Assembly (NCBI RefSeq): GCF_040530035.1 | Contig: NZ_JBEWCD010000003.1 | Coordinates: forward strand, 620,001-684,000 | Length of the DNA stretch: 64,000 nucleotides | Direction: 5' to 3' | Source of the DNA: Roseibium sp. HPY-6 | Lineage (GTDB): Bacteria > Pseudomonadota > Alphaproteobacteria > Rhizobiales > Stappiaceae | Shown here: positions 17,386 to 26,985 of the stretch, piece after piece | Layout: every line of letters begins with the position of its first letter | Numbering within the stretch: the first letter of the stretch is position 1 | Made by a program: the position numbers and the translations under genes | Notes under the pieces: generated by a model | What the model was told of the DNA's origin: nothing | Seen by the model: the letters and a program-made list of their open reading frames with translations, nothing else | Database searches by the model: none

Positions 17386-18420
17386 ATGACTCTCGCGTTC
17401 AAAGTCGACAAGCCTGATCTCGATGTGGCGACATCGCCCGCCTCGTCGCTGCAATCCAGGGTGCATTGGGCCATTGCCTCCCATACCGAGTTCAGCCTTG
17501 ATCGGATCGTTACGCAGGATAATCGCGTCAAATATACGAATACCGGGAAAGAGACGCAGACAACGGGACATCTGGACGAGGTGTTCCAGCTGATGCGCCA
17601 GCTGAACGAGGCCGGGGTCGAATCGGATACGCTCGGACGCTTAAGCGAAGACGGCACGTCCTTCAAGGATGCGCTGTGCCGCAGTTGCGCCCAGATCGCA
17701 TCGGAATTCGGCGGAAAACCCCTCATTTACGTCGAACTTGGGCCGGAACCGACCAAGACCCGTTTCATCTTGAAAACACTGCGCAGTCTGGGCGTTGTGA
17801 TCGACCGCTATGTCGCTGTCGACATCAACCCGATGTCGGTCGCTCATATGCGCCAGTCGCTGCAAGCCGGTTTCCCGGATCTTCCGCTTCACTTCGTGAC
17901 GTGTTCCTTCGAGGAATTCCGGCTGAGCAACGTGCTTGAGGATGGAGCGCCAGCGGCCGTCATCACGATGCTGGGCTTCCAGGAAGGAAACGACGACCCG
18001 TTCGTCGTCAATGAATGGCTGCGCGATATCGCAAGGCCCGGAGATCTGCTCCTGTCCGAAAGTCAGCTGTATACGCCGAGGCACTTGGGACGTATTCCAT
18101 ATTTTTATGCCCATCCTGCCATGCGCCGATTTTCCAGGATCGCCTTTGAGCAATCAGTCGACAGTACCGTTCCGACGCTCAATCGCTTTTTTCTGCTGCC
18201 GGTGCCGTTCCGCGAGAACGAAACGACGCATGTCGCCGTCCTGGGAGAGGAGTTTTCAAGCACAATCAATGGAAGAAACTTGCACGTTTCCAACTTCTGC
18301 CTGAAACTCACGCATTCACAATATCGTCATTACAGAGAGCATGGCGGATATTTCGAGATTACCGGCGAGACCTTTACCGATGACGAGACACTTCACTTCC
18401 AGCTCTCCCGCCGGGTATGA
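17386..18420 (+). CDS. EgtD-like (histidine-specific type) SAM-dependent methyltransferase
   Basis: About 344 residues from ATG 17386; an ATG at 17332 would add 18. The core has the SAM-binding glycine motif region YVELGPEPTKTRFIL, an acidic loop AVDINPMSVAHMRQSL, and TMLGFQEGNDD, in the place of the FLGSxxGN box of EgtD-type enzymes. These enzymes trimethylate an amino-acid nitrogen (histidine in ergothioneine synthesis) or related amines. The C-terminal half differs enough that histidine should not be assumed as substrate, and no egtB is near. The MFS transporter follows and overlaps or abuts, suggesting a small make-and-export unit under the divergent LysR regulator. Confidence 0.6.
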   Translation: MTLAFKVDKPDLDVATSPASSLQSRVHWAIASHTEFSLDRIVTQDNRVKYTNTGKETQTTGHLDEVFQLMRQLNEAGVESDTLGRLSEDGTSFKDALCRSCAQIASEFGGKPLIYVELGPEPTKTRFILKTLRSLGVVIDRYVAVDINPMSVAHMRQSLQAGFPDLPLHFVTCSFEEFRLSNVLEDGAPAAVITMLGFQEGNDDPFVVNEWLRDIARPGDLLLSESQLYTPRHLGRIPYFYAHPAMRRFSRIAFEQSVDSTVPTLNRFFLLPVPFRENETTHVAVLGEEFSSTINGRNLHVSNFCLKLTHSQYRHYREHGGYFEITGETFTDDETLHFQLSRRV

Positions 18421-18427
18421 AAATGTG

Positions 18428-19576
18428 ATGCGAGCCCGTGGCCTGACGGCGGCGGGACTGGCAATCGTCGCCGCGACATATGGACTGGCCAGATACTGTT
18501 TTGGTCTGTTCCTCCCGGAGTTCCGGCAGGAATTCGGCCTGTCCACCGAAACGATCGGCCTGATCGCGGGCTTGTCCTATGCAGGCTACCTGATGGCGAC
18601 GTTTCTCGGATCCGGATTGTCGACTTGGTTCGGACCACGCCTTCCTATCCTGCTGGGTGGTCTTGCCGCCGCATCTGGTATGGCGACGATTGCGATTGCG
18701 CCGGATGCCTGGACCCTGGCTTTCGGTGTCTTTCTGGCCGGAACCAGCCCCGGCCTCGCCTATCCGCCATTCTCTGACGTAATTGTCAGACACACCGAAC
18801 CCAGTCGCCAGAACACAATTTACGCATGGATCAACTCCGGCACCGGTTTTGGTGTTGCCTTCGCCGGTCCGCTGGCGCTTTTTGCGGGCGAGGACTGGCG
18901 CCTCGCCTGGCTTTTGTTTGCAAGCCTAGCTCTGACCATTACTTTCTGGAACTACTGGACACTGCCGAGACACAGCCCGCGTCCCGAAAATGCCAAGGCC
19001 GCGATTTCACCGAGATTTCTTCTGCAGCGGGCGGCGAGACCTCTGTTTGTTGCCGCATTTTTGTTCGGAATTTTCTCAGCGGTTTATTGGACTTACGCAG
19101 TCGAACTGCTGTGGATGCTCACCGGTCAGTCGAACGATGCCATTCTGTTCTGGATTGTGCTTGGCGTTGCCGGTGTCACGGGCTGCTTTGCCGGCGGTCT
19201 CGTAAACAGATGGGGCTTACGGCGGACTTACTGGGTCCTGGCACTTGTTGTCGGTGCCGCTGTGGCGACACTGCCCTACCTCATCGAAATTCCGCACGGG
19301 ATTTACATTTCCTCGGCGTTTTTCGGGTCCGGATTCATTGTGATGACCGCGCTGTTTGGCATGTGGAGCATGCGCATTTTCAGAGAAGCGCCGTCAATCG
19401 GGTTCGGTCTCACCTTCTTTCTGATCTCGCTCGGTCAGGGGGTCGGTCCCGTGCTGGGCGGATTCACGATCCCCGTGATGGGCCATCCGATGCTGTTCGT
19501 GGTCTCGGGTCTCTTGTGCTGCGGGCTCGTCTTGCTCGGTCCTAAGAAGCGTGGTTTTCCAGCTGCGCAGCCATAA
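18428..19576 (+). CDS. Major facilitator superfamily transporter (YbfB/YjiJ type)
   Basis: About 382 residues with twelve predicted membrane segments, starting right after the initiator with LTAAGLAIVAATYGLARYCFGLFLP, of which the LARYCFGLFLP part is typical for YbfB/YjiJ-type MFS proteins. The frame is open back to 18341, overlapping the methyltransferase; ATGs at 18341, 18380 and 18428 are possible. I chose 18428 because hydrophobicity starts there and it sits just 7 bases after the upstream stop. It probably exports the methylated product or a related compound, which is an inference from position only. Confidence 0.85.
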   Translation: MRARGLTAAGLAIVAATYGLARYCFGLFLPEFRQEFGLSTETIGLIAGLSYAGYLMATFLGSGLSTWFGPRLPILLGGLAAASGMATIAIAPDAWTLAFGVFLAGTSPGLAYPPFSDVIVRHTEPSRQNTIYAWINSGTGFGVAFAGPLALFAGEDWRLAWLLFASLALTITFWNYWTLPRHSPRPENAKAAISPRFLLQRAARPLFVAAFLFGIFSAVYWTYAVELLWMLTGQSNDAILFWIVLGVAGVTGCFAGGLVNRWGLRRTYWVLALVVGAAVATLPYLIEIPHGIYISSAFFGSGFIVMTALFGMWSMRIFREAPSIGFGLTFFLISLGQGVGPVLGGFTIPVMGHPMLFVVSGLLCCGLVLLGPKKRGFPAAQP

Positions 19577-19705
19577 CACCGAATTATGGTGGCGCTGGTG
19601 CACATAACCGCAATGTGCTGGCCTTTCGCTGAGATAGCAGGCATCATAATAGCACGCTATGATTGTATTCTGCGATGTGATGTGCTTATGATCGTTACCA
19701 ATAAA

Positions 19706-19921
19706 ATGACAAATGATGAACTGCAGCTCGACACTGAACTCTGCCGGGCCATGTTCGAAAAAGACCCGGACAAGATGATCGAGCTTGTGTCGGAGTGGTT
19801 GGAGGCAAACGGCCTGACCACAAGCGAAAACTTTCAGATGCCGCTCTATCTGGATCAGGTTCTTGCAGGTGCGACCGGTTATTCGGGAACCGGCAGAACG
19901 GTGCGCATCTACGCTTCTTGA
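19706..19921 (+). CDS. Small hypothetical protein (71 aa), acidic N-terminal half
   Basis: I do not recognise this protein. It reads MTNDELQLDTEL..., with an acidic helical first half containing CRAMFEKDPDKMIELVSEWL and an uncharged end (GATGYSGTGRTVRIYAS). Third codon positions are G/C-rich as in real genes here. In-frame ATGs at 19586 and 19688 would lengthen it, but the extra part is hydrophobic and Cys-rich and does not look like the rest. It converges with the acidic protein at 19993-20283. Confidence 0.5.
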   Translation: MTNDELQLDTELCRAMFEKDPDKMIELVSEWLEANGLTTSENFQMPLYLDQVLAGATGYSGTGRTVRIYAS

Positions 19922-19992
19922 AAATCTGCACCGCACGGGCAAACAACCGTTGCCAACTCAACGGTGTGCCCATCGTTTTCATGTGCGGCTGA

Positions 19993-20283
19993 TCAAAAAG
20001 CGAAATCGTCCTGAAACTCGCCCATTTCCAGGCCGGCAATGGCGTCGATGTCGACGTCGAAAGCTGCGTCGATATCTTCCAAGTCGAACGTATCATCGTC
20101 GCTGAGGTCCCAGGACGGGTCGTCATTGTCTTCACCGACATATTCATCCAGAACGTCACGGAGATCGTCGTTCAGGTTGTCCATGATCGCGTCGAGTTCG
20201 CCGAAACGGCCAGTCTGTTGGATGGTCTCTTCCGCAGCGTTCGCGTAGTAGGCTCCGTCATTCCATTTCTTAAAGTGTGGCAT
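19993..20283 (-). CDS. Small very acidic hypothetical protein (96 aa)
   Basis: I do not recognise this protein. Starting from ATG 20281-20283 with AGGAGT seven bases upstream, it begins MPHFKKWNDGAYYANAAEE and then becomes very acidic (DEYVGEDNDDPSWDLSDDD, then EDIDAAFDVDIDAIAGLEMGEF). No signal peptide, no cysteines in this form, no membrane segment. The frame is open to 20433, but the strong ribosome binding site decides the shorter start. Possible roles include metal buffering or nucleic-acid mimicry, but nothing in the neighbourhood points to one. Confidence 0.6.
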   Translation of the reverse strand: MPHFKKWNDGAYYANAAEETIQQTGRFGELDAIMDNLNDDLRDVLDEYVGEDNDDPSWDLSDDDTFDLEDIDAAFDVDIDAIAGLEMGEFQDDFAF

Positions 20284-20626
20284 TTCAATTACTCCTGTTG
20301 TCGTCAATGTCGTGCAATAGACATGGCTACACGCTGCGGCGTTTTCTGTGACGGATGTCACCCGCACAGTTTGAGAAGTGGATTTTCGCGCACACTTGTG
20401 CGCTGTGTCACACTGGAACCGGTGCAATCGCACGCTTCGTTCTGGCGGATACGTCGTTTTCGGTATCAGGGTTGTTCGAACGGGATATTGAGCAGCATGG
20501 CCCTTGAGACTTGGCCGTAAATGAAGACACTCAACCGCCGAGAAGCCGGTTGTTCCATTTTTGTTCTTGATTCTCCCGTCTGCCTATGTTTCGGTCGAAA
20601 TACAGCTCAGGGTAGAGGATTGGGAT
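20284..20626. other. 343-base gap between the acidic protein and comM
   Basis: It must carry the divergent promoters. I see one perfect 16-bp palindrome (20388-20403), a smaller GTGACGGATGTCAC inverted repeat near 20348-20361, and no convincing coding sequence. Confidence 0.5.
20388..20403. promoter_or_regulatory. Perfect palindrome GCGCACA-CT-TGTGCGC
   Basis: 7-bp arms with a 2-bp spacer, 105 bases upstream of the acidic protein's start and about 220 bases before comM. The symmetry suits a dimeric regulator. The bound protein is unknown. Confidence 0.35.
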
Positions 20627-22153
20627 ATGGTCAGCCGGGTTACGACTGTCGCCTTTCAGGGAATTGAAGCCGTTCCGGTTGATGTGCAGGTCCACGTCGG
20701 ACCGGGCATGGTCGCTTTCACGATCGTGGGCCTTCCTGACAAGGCGGTCGCGGAAAGCCGCGAGCGTGTCCGGGCAGCATTGTCCGCGTCTGGCCTCGCC
20801 CTTCCGGCCAAACGTGTCACCGTTAATCTCGCGCCGGCAGACTTGCCCAAGGAAGGATCGCACTACGATTTGCCGATCGCGCTCGGCGTCATGGCTGCGA
20901 TCGGTGCCATTCCCGGTGAGTTTCTGGATGGCTATGTTGTGCTGGGGGAGCTCGGTCTGGACGGAACGCTCGCGCCGGTAGCCGGCGTGCTTCCGGCGGC
21001 AATGGGTGCGAACGCCCTCGGGAAGGGGCTGATCTGCCCTGAGGCAAGCGGCAGTGAAGCGGCCTGGGCGGATCGCGACATGGATATCCTGGCGCCTCGC
21101 TCGCTCATCCAGCTCGCCAACCATTTCAAGGGAACGCAGGTGCTGTCACGCCCGGTCGCCAAGCTGCAGGGAAAAGGCGCGCCGATGCCCAACCTTTCCG
21201 AGGTGAAAGGTCAGGAGACCGCGCGGCGTGCGCTCGAAATCGCGGCGGCAGGTGGCCACAATCTGTTGATGACCGGGCCACCCGGCTCTGGAAAATCGAT
21301 GCTGGCCAGCCGATTGCCGTCCATATTGCCGCCGCTCACGCCACGCGAACTGCTTGAAGTCTCCATGATTGCGTCGCTTGCCGGGGAGCTTGCGGAGGGC
21401 AAGCTGACAGACAGCCGCCCGTTCCGGGCACCGCATCATTCGGCCTCCATGGCTGCTCTTGTGGGTGGCGGGCTTCGTGCCAGGCCGGGTGAGGTCTCGC
21501 TTGCGCATAACGGCGTTCTGTTTCTCGACGAGTTGCCGGAGTTTAATCCGCAGGTTCTCGACAGCCTGCGGCAGCCGCTGGAAACGGGTGAGGCAGTAAT
21601 TGCGCGCGCAAATCACCGCGTCACCTATCCCGCGCGCATCCAGCTGATTGCCGCGATGAATCCTTGCCGTTGCGGTCATGCCGGTGAGCCCGGTCACGTT
21701 TGCCGCCGTGGAGAGCGCTGCGTAAGCGAATATCAGGCCCGTGTTTCCGGCCCGTTTCTGGACCGCATTGACCTTCGGATTGATGTACAGGCCGTCACCG
21801 CGGCCGATTTGATCGGCCCTGCCGAGTCCGAACCATCGGAGACGGTCGCCGCGCGGGTTGCCGATGCGCGACATATTCAGGAGAAGCGGTTCTTTGATCT
21901 CGGTGTCGCCTGCCGGACGAATGCGCAGGCTCCGGCATCGATTGTGGAAACGATGGCGCAGCCGGATGAGCTGGGACTGGCCTTTTTGCGTGATGCGGCC
22001 GAGAAGCTGCATTTGAGTGCGCGCGGCTATCACCGTGTCCTGAAGCTGGCACGCACACTGGCGGATCTTGACGCGGAAGAACGGGTCGGTCGTATTCATC
22101 TGGCCGAAGCACTGAGTTACCGGGGGCAGGATATTTCCCGCAAAGCAGCCTAG
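20627..22153 (+). CDS. comM: YifB/ComM-family AAA+ ATPase (Mg-chelatase-like)
   Basis: A 508-residue protein with an N-terminal Lon-S16-like ChlI domain (VQVHVGPGMVAFTIVGLPDKAV, ESRERVRAAL), the Mg-chelatase AAA+ core with Walker A TGPPGSGKS and Walker B NGVLFLDELPEF, the RAPHHSAS motif, a zinc-type region CRCGHAGEPGHVCRRGERC and the C-terminal YHRVLKLARTLADL helix. The family includes ComM, a hexameric branch-migration helicase that aids integration of incoming DNA during natural transformation. Start at ATG 20627, where homology begins; the frame is open further upstream. It stands alone. Confidence 0.93.
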   Translation: MVSRVTTVAFQGIEAVPVDVQVHVGPGMVAFTIVGLPDKAVAESRERVRAALSASGLALPAKRVTVNLAPADLPKEGSHYDLPIALGVMAAIGAIPGEFLDGYVVLGELGLDGTLAPVAGVLPAAMGANALGKGLICPEASGSEAAWADRDMDILAPRSLIQLANHFKGTQVLSRPVAKLQGKGAPMPNLSEVKGQETARRALEIAAAGGHNLLMTGPPGSGKSMLASRLPSILPPLTPRELLEVSMIASLAGELAEGKLTDSRPFRAPHHSASMAALVGGGLRARPGEVSLAHNGVLFLDELPEFNPQVLDSLRQPLETGEAVIARANHRVTYPARIQLIAAMNPCRCGHAGEPGHVCRRGERCVSEYQARVSGPFLDRIDLRIDVQAVTAADLIGPAESEPSETVAARVADARHIQEKRFFDLGVACRTNAQAPASIVETMAQPDELGLAFLRDAAEKLHLSARGYHRVLKLARTLADLDAEERVGRIHLAEALSYRGQDISRKAA

Positions 22154-22297
22154 TGAAACAGGTACAACCCAATATACAATCAAAAATAGCACTTGAGACA
22201 AACAAGTTCTCAACGTTGATTTTCTTGTCGTTCTACTGCAACCTTACTGAACGTTAGCTAATTCAGTTTTTAAACATGATCGCCGAAAGGCCGAAAC

Positions 22298-25200
22298 ATG
22301 TTGAATGCATTGCGCCGGAATATTGCCCCATTGCTCATGCCTGTTATGGCGTCGGTCCTTCTTCTGGTTCTGTTTGAAGTTCACACTGCAATTTTCCGGC
22401 GCGCGCAAACCCTGATCGGCCTGCGCGCGGAAGCGCCGATTATCGTTGCCACGGAGGACCGGTGCCGTGGCCGTGTGGCACGAAGCGTCGGCAGCGATGT
22501 CGGACCCCTGTTTGTAACATCGGCCTATCTTCAGCCCGAAAGGGCAACGCAGTGTTTTGAGCGAATGACATTCATTGTCGCGGTCACACCGGGAAAAACG
22601 GTCCATCTCTTCGTCAACAATCAAAGAGTTGCCGTTCGCAAAAGCCATACGCGCCTGGTTCGGTTCCATAACGTTCCGATGCAGCCGCTTCACAACGTCG
22701 TTCATGTGTCCACGAACGAAAGCCGCCTCTGGCTGCCGTTCGGGTCACCGAGCTCCCATGCGACATTCGATCTTCGCCAGGACCAGCGGCGGGCCGGTAA
22801 CCCACTCTTTGGCGCTGCTCCGCGCCGCGTCGAACTCAGCACCATGGCCGTTCCGGGTCCGGCGAATGAGCAAGGGACACATCCGCTTGGGTCCTGGACG
22901 CTACCGGATGGGCGCGAGCTCGGACTCGCTGCCATTCCGCCCTTTGCAGCGTTCGACCCGAACGAAATCTCGGCGGCGGCTGACACGTATGTTTATAATC
23001 GGGACGACCTCGCCGGGCTTGTGCTCTATGACATCCCGCGCGAGACAGACTCGCTCCAGATCGCAGCCCACGGAACGCGGCAACCGGCGTTCTTCCGCCG
23101 GCTTGTTGCAACCCATGACCCCGATACGGGAACGATCAGCGTCGAAGCCTCGGCCTGCCTGCCGGCGGAACACTATCTCAGTGCTCCGTCGATGCGTGCC
23201 CGGGGCCGCTTTCTCTCCGGCGAGATATGGGTCGCACGCCTTTTTCAGACCCAGGTCGGCCGGCATGATCAAGTCGGTTATCTGAGCTCACACAAGACTG
23301 CCGTCGTAGAAGAGGGTGGTGCCGGGCAGGACGAGCGGGTGTCCGGCTGCAGCGTCCTGTCGACGCGCTACAGCGTTGATGACGCCCTGTTCAGTCTCCG
23401 TGGACGTGGCAGCGCGAGCTTTCCCCATTTGCCCGGCGACCGTCTCGAGCTGAACGGCTTCGGTGCGAACATGGATATTTACGGCAAGACCGAAGCGGCA
23501 ATCGCGTCGCAAAGCCGGAGCTGGGCAGGCGCATTGGGCGGAGGCTTCACGTCTTTGCACGTTTTCGGTCCGTTCCGGACCGGGGAGACGGAAAATACCC
23601 TGCGCAACGATGCGTCCGCTGCCTCAATTTCGGTCTTTGCAGATGCATCCACGCTGTTTCAGCTGATGCCAGGCAGTGTATTGTGGCTGATGTGGGCGCT
23701 TGCAGCGGTGTTGCCGGTTGCCCTGATGCGCTATGTCGTATCGCAGCCGGAAACAGCCTCGATCGATCAAGCGCTCTCCCTGCGCGCCAAAGCCGGGCTG
23801 AACGCGCTCATGATTTTCGGTATCGCCTATGCAGTCCAGCCGGTGATGACGGAAACCGCACGTTGGCTGTTGGATTTTTCCGGACTGAATGTCGTGCTGA
23901 CAGACCTCGCCTTTTATCGTGCCCTCGGACAAAACCTTGCCGCGCCGGTTGCTCTGATGGTCGTGGTTCTTATGCGCCCCGCGCTTATGGGCGTGGACGG
24001 CAACCCGCTCGGCCCGGCGGTGGTTCGCAAGATTGCCGCCGGGTTGCTGACCCTGGTGCTGATCGCCGTGGGCGTCTACCTGCTGAGTGATCAGAGTGGT
24101 TTGCGGGACCTCGGAGTAAGCCATCAGGTCTTCAACTGGCTGATGCAATTTCCTCAGTTTGACGAGATCTTGTCCAGCCCTCCTGCCTATATGCTTAAGC
24201 TCATTGCAGCCGTTCTGGACTGGTCGCTCTGCGTCCTTGCGTTGTCCTGGGTTACAGTGTGGCTGGTGCAAAGGAGCATCACCCGCCGCAGCAGCAAGGG
24301 CGTGTTCTGGACGGCCTTGCTGATCTTTTTCCTGATCCTGCTGCCGCCCATGTTCGATCTTCTCAATCAGGGCGTTGCGTTGGTCGAAATCTGGAGTTCG
24401 AACACCCACAATCTGCTTTTTGCCTGGTTCAGCTGGCTGGTTGCGGCTGGGGATCTCTCTTCCCCTTACATAATGCTCTTCGTGCTGGCCGTTCTTATCC
24501 TCGACGGGTTCGCGAGCATTGCCGAAGTGCTCCTGCCAGGGAAATGCGAAAGCTGGTTCAAGCATTCGTTCCGCTGGCCAGCCCTCATTTTGCTAGCGGT
24601 TTTCATCGTTGCACCGCTCGCCACACGCGGATCGCTGGATCAGTATCAACTCAACAGCGCAATCAACCAGCTCATGGGCACATTCCAGAAGTATGGGCCG
24701 GTCATTGCGCTATTGGCAGGATATTCGGTGCTTTGGTCCGTTAATCGCACGAGAGCTCCGACGGACAATCCGTTCACCCCGCCGGAAGTCGCCTTTCTGG
24801 TCTGTGCGGCCGCATTTTCCGGCTATGTCGCCGTGTGGCAGCTCAACCCGATCAGCATCGTGCCGCTGATGGTCCTTGGATGGTTTGCGTTCAATCTGCT
24901 TTTGCTGAGCCCGACGCAATTCGACAAACGGATCGAAGCGCGGCCGACCGGAATTGCGAAAAAGCTACTCGATTACCGGAAAGAAATGCGGCTTTGCACG
25001 CAGCTTTCCGAAACCGCACGCAAGGAGCTTACCTCAGGCAAGATCTCCGATTTCGACTACCGGGTTCGCAACAATCGGGTGGCCTGGCGCAAACGCGAGG
25101 CCGGCGAGGCGCTCGGCATGCCTCCGGAAGAAGCAAAAGCATGGGTGCTTGATTTCGGTCCGCGCGACACACCGCTCGCAAACGCCTATCTGGGTGCGCT

Positions 25201-25771
25201 GTATGGGCTTGTTGTCGCCTTCGTCATGCAACTCGCCCTGCCGTTGGCGCCCTCGATCAGCACAATTGACAATCCGCAAGGCGTTCTTGCGTTCCTGAAG
25301 TGGGTTCTGACCGATCCAGGATACAATATTCTGGCCACCAACAGCGAAACATCTCCGTTCCTGTCCTTTGCGTCGCGGTTCCTGAATGCGTTCACGCTCT
25401 GGGCGGTTGCCGGATTCCTGTTCGGTTACACATTCCACCGGATCCGTGGCAGCGACGGGTTTGTAAAGGCGCTCGCCTTCTGTTTTGTCATCACGGGCGC
25501 GCATCTTCTTTATTGGGCGACCACCGGAAGCGGAACCATAAACGGTCTTGAAGTGCTCGCCCGGGTGCTGCCGATCGTGCTGTTCCTGCTCGCACTCGGC
25601 ACCCTGGTGTTCGATGGCGGATCCCTGCAGAAACAGGGCGTCGGTCTGTCCGGACTTGTCGATATTTACGGGCTGAAATCCACGCTCGGCTACGCCTCCG
25701 TAGCAAGTGTGGTTGCCATCGCGCAACCGTTCCTCTCCGTGATCGAATGGGTGACAGGGAAACGGGAATAG
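22298..25771 (+). CDS. Very large integral membrane protein of unknown function (1157 aa)
   Basis: I do not recognise this protein. It has an N-terminal membrane segment (about 8-30), an exported region of roughly 425 residues (31-455) with several cysteines, and then many membrane segments from about 455 to 870. A charged, presumably cytoplasmic loop follows (about 870-955, with [11 protein letters not shown] and [25 protein letters not shown], given in part), then four or more further segments to the end. No ATPase, kinase, glycosyltransferase or transporter motif is apparent. Start ATG 22298 with AAAGG upstream. A 144-base AT-rich gap before it probably holds its own promoter. The composition matches the chromosome. 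Confidence 0.85.
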   Translation: MLNALRRNIAPLLMPVMASVLLLVLFEVHTAIFRRAQTLIGLRAEAPIIVATEDRCRGRVARSVGSDVGPLFVTSAYLQPERATQCFERMTFIVAVTPGKTVHLFVNNQRVAVRKSHTRLVRFHNVPMQPLHNVVHVSTNESRLWLPFGSPSSHATFDLRQDQRRAGNPLFGAAPRRVELSTMAVPGPANEQGTHPLGSWTLPDGRELGLAAIPPFAAFDPNEISAAADTYVYNRDDLAGLVLYDIPRETDSLQIAAHGTRQPAFFRRLVATHDPDTGTISVEASACLPAEHYLSAPSMRARGRFLSGEIWVARLFQTQVGRHDQVGYLSSHKTAVVEEGGAGQDERVSGCSVLSTRYSVDDALFSLRGRGSASFPHLPGDRLELNGFGANMDIYGKTEAAIASQSRSWAGALGGGFTSLHVFGPFRTGETENTLRNDASAASISVFADASTLFQLMPGSVLWLMWALAAVLPVALMRYVVSQPETASIDQALSLRAKAGLNALMIFGIAYAVQPVMTETARWLLDFSGLNVVLTDLAFYRALGQNLAAPVALMVVVLMRPALMGVDGNPLGPAVVRKIAAGLLTLVLIAVGVYLLSDQSGLRDLGVSHQVFNWLMQFPQFDEILSSPPAYMLKLIAAVLDWSLCVLALSWVTVWLVQRSITRRSSKGVFWTALLIFFLILLPPMFDLLNQGVALVEIWSSNTHNLLFAWFSWLVAAGDLSSPYIMLFVLAVLILDGFASIAEVLLPGKCESWFKHSFRWPALILLAVFIVAPLATRGSLDQYQLNSAINQLMGTFQKYGPVIALLAGYSVLWSVNRTRAPTDNPFTPPEVAFLVCAAAFSGYVAVWQLNPISIVPLMVLGWFAFNLLLLSPTQFDKRIEARPTGIAKKLLDYRKEMRLCTQLSETARKELTSGKISDFDYRVRNNRVAWRKREAGEALGMPPEEAKAWVLDFGPRDTPLANAYLGALYGLVVAFVMQLALPLAPSISTIDNPQGVLAFLKWVLTDPGYNILATNSETSPFLSFASRFLNAFTLWAVAGFLFGYTFHRIRGSDGFVKALAFCFVITGAHLLYWATTGSGTINGLEVLARVLPIVLFLLALGTLVFDGGSLQKQGVGLSGLVDIYGLKSTLGYASVASVVAIAQPFLSVIEWVTGKRE

Positions 25772-25893
25772 CTCGCCCATCACGCGGCGTTGGAAAGACG
25801 TCCCAAATCGTCGCACCGCACTTTAAAGTGCCGGTCGGATCAGGCAAAAATTGGGGACTTCATCTGATTTGCAACGAATTGAAGGAACCCGGC

Positions 25894-26211
25894 ATGCTGG
25901 TGACGACAACGAACACGGTCCAGGGCAAGGATATCGACTATCGGGGCCTGGTGACAGGCGAGGCTATTCTGGGTGCCAATCTGTTCAAGGACCTCTTTGC
26001 CGGGATCCGTGATATCGTCGGCGGTCGTTCGGGGGCGTATGAGGAAGAATTGGCCAAGGCCCGAAAGATCGCAATTGAAGAAATGTGCCAGCAAGCCCAG
26101 GCATTGGGCGGAAACGCCGTCATCGGCGTTGATCTGGATTACGAAACCGTAGGCCAGAACGGCTCGATGCTTATGGTCAGCGCAACGGGCACGGCGGTTG
26201 TGCTTCGCTAG
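25894..26211 (+). CDS. YbjQ/UPF0145-family protein
   Basis: A 105-residue protein matching the UPF0145 (YbjQ) family: [20 protein letters not shown] at the start, the GARSG-like turn [15 protein letters not shown], the helix [23 protein letters not shown], and a final strand [13 protein letters not shown]. Family members form pentamers, and the function is unsettled (a heavy-metal-binding label is sometimes used). Start ATG 25894 with AAGGA upstream; the frame is open further but family homology begins here. It lies 122 bases behind the large membrane protein and 11 before the GNAT gene. Confidence 0.9.
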   Translation: MLVTTTNTVQGKDIDYRGLVTGEAILGANLFKDLFAGIRDIVGGRSGAYEEELAKARKIAIEEMCQQAQALGGNAVIGVDLDYETVGQNGSMLMVSATGTAVVLR

Positions 26212-26222
26212 TTGCTGAGCAC

Positions 26223-26822
26223 ATGTCCGGTTTCAGCTTGCAAGCAGGCTTTCCAGAGGATCAAAGAGCGACTGCCGCCAGGTTGTTCTGGTTCGCCTTT
26301 CGCGACAAACTTGAAATGGTTCTGGGGCCGGAGGAAAAGGCACTCCTCTTTCTGGAAGCCGTTCTTGATCCGGACTACGCGGTTTCCGCGACCGCGCCCG
26401 ACGGGAAATTGTTGGGGCTCGCGGGATACAAGACCGATGAGGGCGCGCTTGCCGGTGGCTCGCTTTCAGATCTTCGCGCCGTCTATGGCCTCTTTGGCGG
26501 GTTTTGGCGTGGCCTTTTGCTTGAGATGCTCGAGCGGAAGACCGAAGCCGGTTGCTTGCTGATGGACGGCATTTTCGTAAGCGAAGCGGCGCGGGGACAA
26601 GGCATCGGCAAAGCGCTTCTGGAACGCATTTTTGAGCTGGCCGCGGAGCGCGATTTGAAGCGTGTCCGGCTCGATGTCATTGACAAGAACACAAGAGCAA
26701 AAGCGCTCTACGAGCGCGTGGGTTTTGAACCGATCTCAGTAGAAGAGACCGGGCTGTTCCAGCATGTGTTCAATTTCTCGTCGGCGACACGGATGGAAAA
26801 GGTCATCCAAAGCGCTTCTTGA
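26223..26822 (+). CDS. GNAT-family N-acetyltransferase
   Basis: A 199-residue acetyltransferase. The acetyl-CoA pyrophosphate loop reads EAARGQGIGKALLERIFELA, preceded by the strand CLLMDGIFV and followed by VRLDVIDKNTRAKALYERVGFEP, the standard GNAT core. The N-terminal half is less typical and helical. The substrate is unknown. It lies directly after the YbjQ-like gene, 11 bases between stop and start, so the two are probably co-transcribed. The AcoR-like regulator begins 163 bases later. Confidence 0.9.
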   Translation: MSGFSLQAGFPEDQRATAARLFWFAFRDKLEMVLGPEEKALLFLEAVLDPDYAVSATAPDGKLLGLAGYKTDEGALAGGSLSDLRAVYGLFGGFWRGLLLEMLERKTEAGCLLMDGIFVSEAARGQGIGKALLERIFELAAERDLKRVRLDVIDKNTRAKALYERVGFEPISVEETGLFQHVFNFSSATRMEKVIQSAS

Positions 26823-26985
26823 TCGCGCGGCACGACAAAAACCTCATCCCGAACTGAGATTGACCGTTTCGGTGAACGGGAAACTGACTGTTGGTTTTGT
26901 CGCAGAAACCCGCCGAATCCACCCACGCATTGTGAATCCCGGCGCACTCGGGCTATCGTTACGGCGCTTTGCCTGGGAGGATGGC

